This document shows positions 59,000 through 64,000 of a stretch of DNA of 64,000 nt, piece by piece. The DNA is taken from assembly GCF_044762745.1 (NCBI RefSeq), contig NZ_JBIWEX010000008.1, positions 62,001 through 126,000 on the forward strand, given 5' to 3'. Source of the stretch: Psychrobacillus sp044762745 (GTDB lineage Bacteria > Bacillota > Bacilli > Bacillales_A > Planococcaceae). Positions within the stretch are counted from its first letter, which is position 1, and the number at the start of each line of letters is the position of its first letter. The notes beneath the pieces are model-generated. The model was not told the origin of the DNA. It searched no databases and saw only the letters and a list, made by a program, of their open reading frames with translations. The translations under genes were made by a program, and so were the position numbers.

Positions 59000-59726
59000 C
59001 ATTACACACCACATCTAAATTTATATCTATAAATACTTTTCTTCCCTCTTGATCAATAAAATATGCATTCTTATATCCCGAAAAGCTCATTGCTCTGAAA
59101 TAATCAATCGCCTCCCTAAATGTTATAGATTTATCAAGATCAATCTTACAAAGTGCTTCAAAATCTTTTTTTAGATTGATATTTCCTTCAACTTTCGGGT
59201 AAATACTTTCGTAGCTATGATCTATTATGTCATGTAGATGTTGTTTTAATAGTTTTACCTCAAGATTTTGAACTTTGTTATAAATATCAAATGAGGTTTC
59301 CCAAGATAAAATCTCTATTTTTTCTTGCACAATAATATTACCACTATCTAGATTTTCATCCATTTCATGTATAGTTGCTCCAATAGGTAATTTATTAATT
59401 ATACTAAATACTTGCGGAAACCACCCTCTATTATATGGATTATAGCCCGGATGAATATTAACACAACGTACACTGTTAACTAATTTTGAAGGGAATAGCT
59501 GCTTGCAATGTAATGATAACACTAGCTGATATTTTGCTATAATTTCATCGACTTTCCCCTTCACATTTATAGGCTTAAAATCATTTGTTAAATATCTCGA
59601 ATTAAACGCTATATTTCTATCTGAATAATAAAAGTTAAAATTCATATCTCTATATTCATCGCAATCAATAATCTCTTTCATATTTTCATATAAATACTCA
59701 TTATCTGTGAGAACCATAATATTCAA
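58989..59726 (-). CDS. Sugar N-formyltransferase (VioF-like)
   Basis: A 245-residue N10-formyl-tetrahydrofolate-dependent formyltransferase. The triad is Asn90, His92 (CVNIHPGYNPYNRGWFPQ) and Asp127 (HEMDENLDSG). These and the compact size match enzymes that formylate dTDP-4-amino-4,6-dideoxyglucose, as opposed to Met-tRNA formyltransferase. A C-terminal half without catalytic motifs (about 190-245) is the usual dimer or ligand domain. The start overlaps the flippase gene and the end overlaps the aminotransferase gene. The expected product is dTDP-Qui4NFo, to be placed in a surface glycan. Confidence 0.82.
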   Translation of the reverse strand: MNIMVLTDNEYLYENMKEIIDCDEYRDMNFNFYYSDRNIAFNSRYLTNDFKPINVKGKVDEIIAKYQLVLSLHCKQLFPSKLVNSVRCVNIHPGYNPYNRGWFPQVFSIINKLPIGATIHEMDENLDSGNIIVQEKIEILSWETSFDIYNKVQNLEVKLLKQHLHDIIDHSYESIYPKVEGNINLKKDFEALCKIDLDKSITFREAIDYFRAMSFSGYKNAYFIDQEGRKVFIDINLDVVCNDEV

Positions 59727-61185
59727 GTTGTCTTTCCCCTTTCGCCTTTATAATAGCTTTCCCTGTTTTTACTAAATAAGTATAAGATTCTAATCTAAAT
59801 ACTTTTGCTAATCCCACATATACAACTATTCCTACCAATACTTGTACTATTAAAGTTAGTATGGCTGTCATGCCAATCCACTGAATACTATATACTACAG
59901 CACCCATAACCAACGATACTAATAAAGATGGTATTATATCTTTCCACTGATCTTGAAAACTATAATCAATTAGTTTTAAGCTAGGATATGCATTAATAAA
60001 TGTAGATAAAATACTACTAATAAATACTCCTAGAGCTATTCCATAAACTCCAAACGGTATACTTATTCCTAAAATGACTAGTCCAAGTATTTTCTTGAAA
60101 ATTTCAAGATTCAAAAAAATATCACTACGCCCTAAAGCATTAAAAGCTTGCAAATTGGCTGTATGAATTGGCCATAATGCATAAGAAGCACAAAATATTT
60201 GTAGGAATGGAACAGCAGGCAACCATTTTGCTGTTAATACAATCTTAATAAATGGCTCTGCAATTGTAGCCAGTCCAACCATCATAGGAAATACGATAAA
60301 TGAGCTCGTAACTATCGATCTGCGGACAATCTCTTTTACTCTTTGTTTATTATCTTGATAAGATGATAAAGTCGGAAGCATTACTGATTGGATTGAACCA
60401 TCTATATTACTAACAATGAGGCTTGGAAATTGTTCCCCTCTATTATAAAACCCTAGTGTTGCTGGACTGAAGAGTTTCCCAATAATAAGACTTGTGATAT
60501 TATTATAAAGTGTATCTAACAAACTTGAGGCCAATAACTTCCAACCAAATGAGAATAGATTTTTAATCCTTCCTATTGAAAAGATTAATTTCGGTCTCCA
60601 TTTTACTGTAAACCATAAAATAACTGAAACTAGTAACTGATTTGTTAATTGTTGTCCCACTAAAGCCCAAACACCAAAACTTGCATATGCCATTACTATG
60701 CCTAATATGCCAGAAATGACAATGGCACCAAAACTACTTACAAATAACTTTTTAAATTGCATATTTCGTGCAATAACGGCTATCTGGATGGAGTTAAAAG
60801 CACCAAAAAACAATGTTAACGATAAGCATCTAATCACTGTTGTTAAAAGGGTTTCTTCAAAAAAAGTAGCAATAAATGGTGCACTAAAAAAAAGTATAAT
60901 ATAAAGCAGACTAGCTACAATTAAGCTCAAATAAAAAACGGAAGAAAAATCAACCTCATCAGCATCTTTTTTTTGAATAAGAGCAGTATTAAAACCACTC
61001 TGGACAAAAACTCCAGCAATAGTAATAAAAATTGTTACAAGCACAATTAAACCAAATTCTTCTGGCAATAAAAGACGAGCTAGCACAATAGTTACTATAA
61101 ATTGGATCCCTTGAGTTCCTCCACGCTCCATCAGTTTCCAAAAAAGAGAGGAAAGGACTTTTGCCTTAGTTATCTCATTATTCAC
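59701..61185 (-). CDS. Polysaccharide flippase, WzxC/MOP family
   Basis: A 494-residue integral membrane protein with 14 predicted helices and the N-terminal signature KVLSSLFWKLMERGGTQGIQFIVTIVLARLLLPEEFGLI common to WzxC/TuaB-like exporters. It would move undecaprenyl-linked repeat units across the membrane. It overlaps the formyltransferase gene by 26 bases and the glycosyltransferase gene by 4, so the three are co-translated. The last residues (RQLEYYGSHR) are basic and cytosolic. Confidence 0.9.
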   Translation of the reverse strand: MNNEITKAKVLSSLFWKLMERGGTQGIQFIVTIVLARLLLPEEFGLIVLVTIFITIAGVFVQSGFNTALIQKKDADEVDFSSVFYLSLIVASLLYIILFFSAPFIATFFEETLLTTVIRCLSLTLFFGAFNSIQIAVIARNMQFKKLFVSSFGAIVISGILGIVMAYASFGVWALVGQQLTNQLLVSVILWFTVKWRPKLIFSIGRIKNLFSFGWKLLASSLLDTLYNNITSLIIGKLFSPATLGFYNRGEQFPSLIVSNIDGSIQSVMLPTLSSYQDNKQRVKEIVRRSIVTSSFIVFPMMVGLATIAEPFIKIVLTAKWLPAVPFLQIFCASYALWPIHTANLQAFNALGRSDIFLNLEIFKKILGLVILGISIPFGVYGIALGVFISSILSTFINAYPSLKLIDYSFQDQWKDIIPSLLVSLVMGAVVYSIQWIGMTAILTLIVQVLVGIVVYVGLAKVFRLESYTYLVKTGKAIIKAKGERQLEYYGSHR

Positions 61186-62144
61186 CTAATCAACTTCCTT
61201 TTTACTACTCGTAGAACATTAATAATACTAGGGAAATATTGCATAAGATAAATTATTAGCTTCCTTTTAAATCCTAATTTCAAATATATATCTTTCGTAT
61301 CTCCTGTTTTTGCTTCCATAAACTTTCTATGGTTCAATAATAAGTTAAACTTATTAAATCCCTTCGTCTGAGCAACAATATCTGAATATCCATAATTTGT
61401 ATATTCATTAATTTCATCTAGCATAATTGCAATTTCATCAAAGTGCTTAATCTCCTTTTCAAAACTGGAGGTATTTCTAGCTGTCCATGAACTACTGTCC
61501 CCAGTTCTATAAGCAGACATAAATTCATCTATATAATAAACACTACCTTGAAGAGATAAATTAATAGCTAAAGGATAATCAACAACAGGGGCGTTTTCTA
61601 AAAAAACGGGTCTATTTTGTCCAAATTTCGTTGGATATAACATGGAATTAGTAACAAAAAGTCCTCCGCCACCTTCAATCACTTCAGCAACCTTAAAGAC
61701 TTTATTTCCTTTATTGGGACGGACAAAGGATATTGGCTTTTTGTCTAATGCAGACACTACATGACCAGCATGAACACATAAACTACATTCAGGGTGTTTC
61801 TCCATATAATCCACCTGTTTTTGCAATTTATAAATATCTGTCCAATAATCATCTCCTTCACACAAAGCAACATACTTTCCAATAGCTCTCTCATCATTAA
61901 CTTTAAATACATCTACACCTTTGGAATATTGATTTTCTATTTGATATATTGGTTTAACCAATTCTGGATATTTCTTTTCATATTTTCTAATTATTTCTGC
62001 TGTTCGATCTGTTGAGGCATCATCATGAATTAATATCTCATACTTGAAATTAGTTTGTTGCATTAAAAAGCTGTCAATAGCATCAGCAATGTATTTTTCG
62101 TGATTATAAGCGATACAGCTAATACTGACTAAAATATTTTCCAT
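61182..62144 (-). CDS. Glycosyltransferase family 2
   Basis: A 320-residue GT-A fold transferase. The N-terminal SISCIAYNHEKYIADAIDSFLMQ, HDDASTDRTAEIIRKY and CEGDDYWTDIYKLQKQVDYM blocks show the nucleotide-sugar site and the metal-binding DxD-like acids. It is cytosolic or peripheral, with a weakly hydrophobic basic C-terminus (LMQYFPSIINVLRVVKRK). It likely adds a sugar to the lipid-linked repeat unit; the donor is unknown but may be the dTDP-Qui4NFo made by this cluster. Confidence 0.9.
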   Translation of the reverse strand: MENILVSISCIAYNHEKYIADAIDSFLMQQTNFKYEILIHDDASTDRTAEIIRKYEKKYPELVKPIYQIENQYSKGVDVFKVNDERAIGKYVALCEGDDYWTDIYKLQKQVDYMEKHPECSLCVHAGHVVSALDKKPISFVRPNKGNKVFKVAEVIEGGGGLFVTNSMLYPTKFGQNRPVFLENAPVVDYPLAINLSLQGSVYYIDEFMSAYRTGDSSSWTARNTSSFEKEIKHFDEIAIMLDEINEYTNYGYSDIVAQTKGFNKFNLLLNHRKFMEAKTGDTKDIYLKLGFKRKLIIYLMQYFPSIINVLRVVKRKLIR

Positions 62145-62601
62145 ATGTTTTAATTCTCCCTATTGCAAAATTAGCTTGTATTTTTTCCTTCTAAATAACT
62201 AGTGTCGCATATATAGTTACTGAAAATTCACTCTTTTCTTGTCATGGAGAGCCAAAAAGGTTAAATACTTCAATATGGATGGCACCATCCATTTGATTTT
62301 TATTTACAATTAGACTTGTGCCACAACCTCATTTTGCTTGTTATGGGATTGTTTTTTTTTTTCATTTCTTCGAATCCAGATATGTGTTGGTTTGCAAAGG
62401 CTAGCCTTTAAATACAGTGGATTTTCAGTTTACTATTCGTTTCCGAGTTGCACTGTCTCATGCTTGGTGATAATTTAGGTACACTTAAGAAAATAGAGAA
62501 TTGTATTCATTACGGTTTTAGCTCTATTTTTAATAATTGTAGCTGATTGTCAGAATAATGAATAATTGTTTCTAACAGGAACATTTTCTTATTTTGCTTG
62601 A
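62145..62601. other. Spacer in the polysaccharide cluster with a repeat copy
   Basis: About 460 bases without a gene. The dispersed repeat core (ATTGTAGCTGATTGTCAGAAT followed by TTGTTTCTAACAGGAAC) is at 62535-62582. The promoter for 62144 downward probably lies here, but no clear boxes are visible. Confidence 0.5.
62535..62582 (+). repeat. Dispersed repeat, copy
   Basis: AATTGTAGCTGATTGTCAGAAT and AATTGTTTCTAACAGGAAC match both halves of the intergenic repeat. It lies 20 bases from the end of the glycosyltransferase gene. Confidence 0.55.
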
Positions 62602-63597
62602 CTAGTCAGATTTTTGATTACTTTTCAACCTTCTATAAACTCCAATAATTAACACCATCGCTTTTGGACTCACAAAATATAACTCATAAAATATTTTAAA
62701 AATAACTGCCTGTTTACTCTTTCTAAGTGTTTTTCTAAAATCCATTAAGTTTTTGTTAAAGTTCTTTATACTTAACGAATCTTCAAATGTATTCATTCTT
62801 TTATTAACATCCATATAAATAGCAAATAAACCCCTGTATGTTTTATTACTTAAATTCAGCAAACCAATCTTCTCAAAAAATTCTGCTCGCTCCTTAAATG
62901 CATCTATTACATCTATTCTATGCTTTATATTAAAGCCAACACCCATAATGCTATCTTCTCTTTGCCAATAGAATAATAACTGAGCTGTAGTTAGAACAAC
63001 TTTTTCAGCTTTATACATTAGTTTGTAAGTTGTAAACTCATCTTCATGTATCTTTCCAACAGGGAAACGTATATCTTTGAATAATTCTCTAATATACAAT
63101 TTTCCCCATGCTGTAACCATCTGAACACCAAATTTTTCATACAACTGCTCTAATGCTTCAATATTAGAATACTCATAAATTTCTTCCTTTGAATTATCAA
63201 CGTGAACCTTTTCTGTCGAAGTTCTGATGAAATTGCATACAGAAATATCGGAGTTTGTATTAACTAACAATTGGTATAACTTCTCAATATAGTTCTCGTC
63301 TATCCAATCATCGCTATCAACAAAAGAAATGTATTCCCCTTGAGCAATGTCAATTCCTGCATTTCGAGCATCTGATAGGCCGCCATTTTTTTTATGTATT
63401 ACTTTTACTCTTTCATCTAACATCGCATACTCATCACAGATTTTTCCACAACTGTCAGGCGAACCATCATTAACTAGAATTATCTCAAGTCTCTTATATG
63501 TCTGATTCAAAATAGAATCAACACAACGATGAAGATAGTCTTCAACTTTATATACAGGTACTATTATTGTAATGACTTCACTCATAATTACCTCCAT
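62602..63597 (-). CDS. Glycosyltransferase family 2
   Basis: A 331-residue GT2 of the polysaccharide type. TIIVPVYKVEDYLHRCVDSILNQTYKRLEIILVNDGSPDSCG, KKNGGLSDARNAGIDIAQGEYISFVDSDDWID (DxD-type metal site) and KIHEDEFTTYKLMYKAEKV are all conserved. The C-terminus is basic and amphipathic (YRRLKSNQKSD), so it may sit on the membrane. It is separated from the other cluster genes by 457 bases and may be transcribed on its own. Its acceptor is not predictable. Start ATG 63597 follows GGAGGTAATTATG; the ATG a few codons later is an alternative. Confidence 0.88.
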   Translation of the reverse strand: MEVIMSEVITIIVPVYKVEDYLHRCVDSILNQTYKRLEIILVNDGSPDSCGKICDEYAMLDERVKVIHKKNGGLSDARNAGIDIAQGEYISFVDSDDWIDENYIEKLYQLLVNTNSDISVCNFIRTSTEKVHVDNSKEEIYEYSNIEALEQLYEKFGVQMVTAWGKLYIRELFKDIRFPVGKIHEDEFTTYKLMYKAEKVVLTTAQLLFYWQREDSIMGVGFNIKHRIDVIDAFKERAEFFEKIGLLNLSNKTYRGLFAIYMDVNKRMNTFEDSLSIKNFNKNLMDFRKTLRKSKQAVIFKIFYELYFVSPKAMVLIIGVYRRLKSNQKSD

Positions 63598-64000
63598 TGA
63601 ATTAGTGTAAGAACGATTGATTGATTTTTAATAAGAACTCTGTTTCAAACCACGTACCTTACAGGGACATTGATACAGTACCGAATTTAGCATTTAAGCC
63701 TCGTTCCTACTTTGAGTTGTAAGGATAGTAATAACATGAAGGGATATATCGATCGTTTTTTGTCAATATAGTTGACTTATTTATCCTCCTATTTATTTCA
63801 CAGACGCACTCGATTGTTAGAATAGTGTAGAATTTATTCTGATACAAGTGGACGAATTTGAATATCCACCAATTTTAAGCTAACAAATGACCGATTTTTT
63901 GGAGCATTATGATTAAGGACACTTTAGACTGATAGAGAACCGCTATTCAATTCAGGTTTGAGTTTACATTTAAAATTATTTAGTAGTCAGTATATTTCCT
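63598..64000. other. Gene-free right edge
   Basis: No gene is recognised in the final 400 bases. ACCTTACAGGGACATTG at about 63655-63671 and ATTGTTAGAATAGTG near 63811 are further degenerate copies of the dispersed repeat. Confidence 0.45.

Noticed and set aside
1..64000. tRNA, rRNA, CRISPR arrays, c-di-GMP riboswitches
   Set aside because: None seen by eye: no cloverleaf with a CCA-type end, no regular repeat-spacer array and no conserved riboswitch core near the c-di-GMP genes.

Overview
The window is low-GC Gram-positive DNA. AGGAGG-type ribosome binding sites, TTG and GTG starts, sigma-B, sigma-54 and cre-like sites, and family resemblances all point to Bacillales, perhaps Planococcaceae; this is an inference and no rRNA is present to settle it. 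I see no tRNA, rRNA or CRISPR array. | 0-5.4 kb: a small membrane-anchored protein behind a sigma-B promoter, a secreted SGNH hydrolase, an RNase H-like protein, a candidate sigma-B-driven structured RNA, then a PlcR-like (RRNPP) regulator divergent from an unannotated 41-codon PapR-like signal peptide gene, and an EAL phosphodiesterase. | 5.4-15.1 kb (minus strand): a complete meta-cleavage operon of PheA1/HpaB-type monooxygenase, flavin reductase, catechol 2,3-dioxygenase, acylating acetaldehyde dehydrogenase, 4-hydroxy-2-oxovalerate aldolase, dienoate hydratase, oxalocrotonate decarboxylase, tautomerase, hydroxymuconic semialdehyde dehydrogenase and a PucR-type regulator. It takes a phenol-like compound to pyruvate and acetyl-CoA. 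Its promoter is overlapped by a perfect cre sequence. | 15.4-17.1 kb: two truncated pseudogenes joined head to head (MacB-type permease and FAH-family hydrolase). | 17.3-33.3 kb: a signalling block with a dCache chemoreceptor, a three-gene phosphorelay/cyclase operon, a PAS-GGDEF-EAL-PilZ protein, and a GAF-PAS-GGDEF-EAL protein coupled to a ThDP enzyme and a carboxymuconolactone-decarboxylase-family protein. | 33.3-41 kb: a sigma-54 activator, MFS transporter and amidase cassette bracketed by two direct copies of a VanZ/acetyltransferase segment. The sigma-54 promoter, paired upstream activator sites and a cre-like site are all visible. | 41-44.5 kb: a lipocalin-like gene, a LysR regulator, an IS110 fragment and repeat-rich spacer. 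| 44.5-51.5 kb: a lasso peptide cluster of the paeninodin/pseudomycoidin type: B1 recognition protein, macrolactam synthetase, an unannotated 41-residue precursor, HPr-kinase-like tailoring kinase, B2 protease, nucleotidyltransferase-like tailoring protein and ABC exporter. This is the best candidate for a new natural product. | 51.9-54.6 kb: a phage tail-fibre-like gene pair beside a decayed tyrosine recombinase. | 54.9-63.6 kb (minus strand): a surface-polysaccharide cluster (galE, rmlB, rmlA, VioA-like aminotransferase, N-formyltransferase, flippase, two glycosyltransferases) predicted to make a dTDP-4-formamido-4,6-dideoxyhexose. A terminator-linked dispersed repeat of about 100 bp occurs in many of the intergenic regions.
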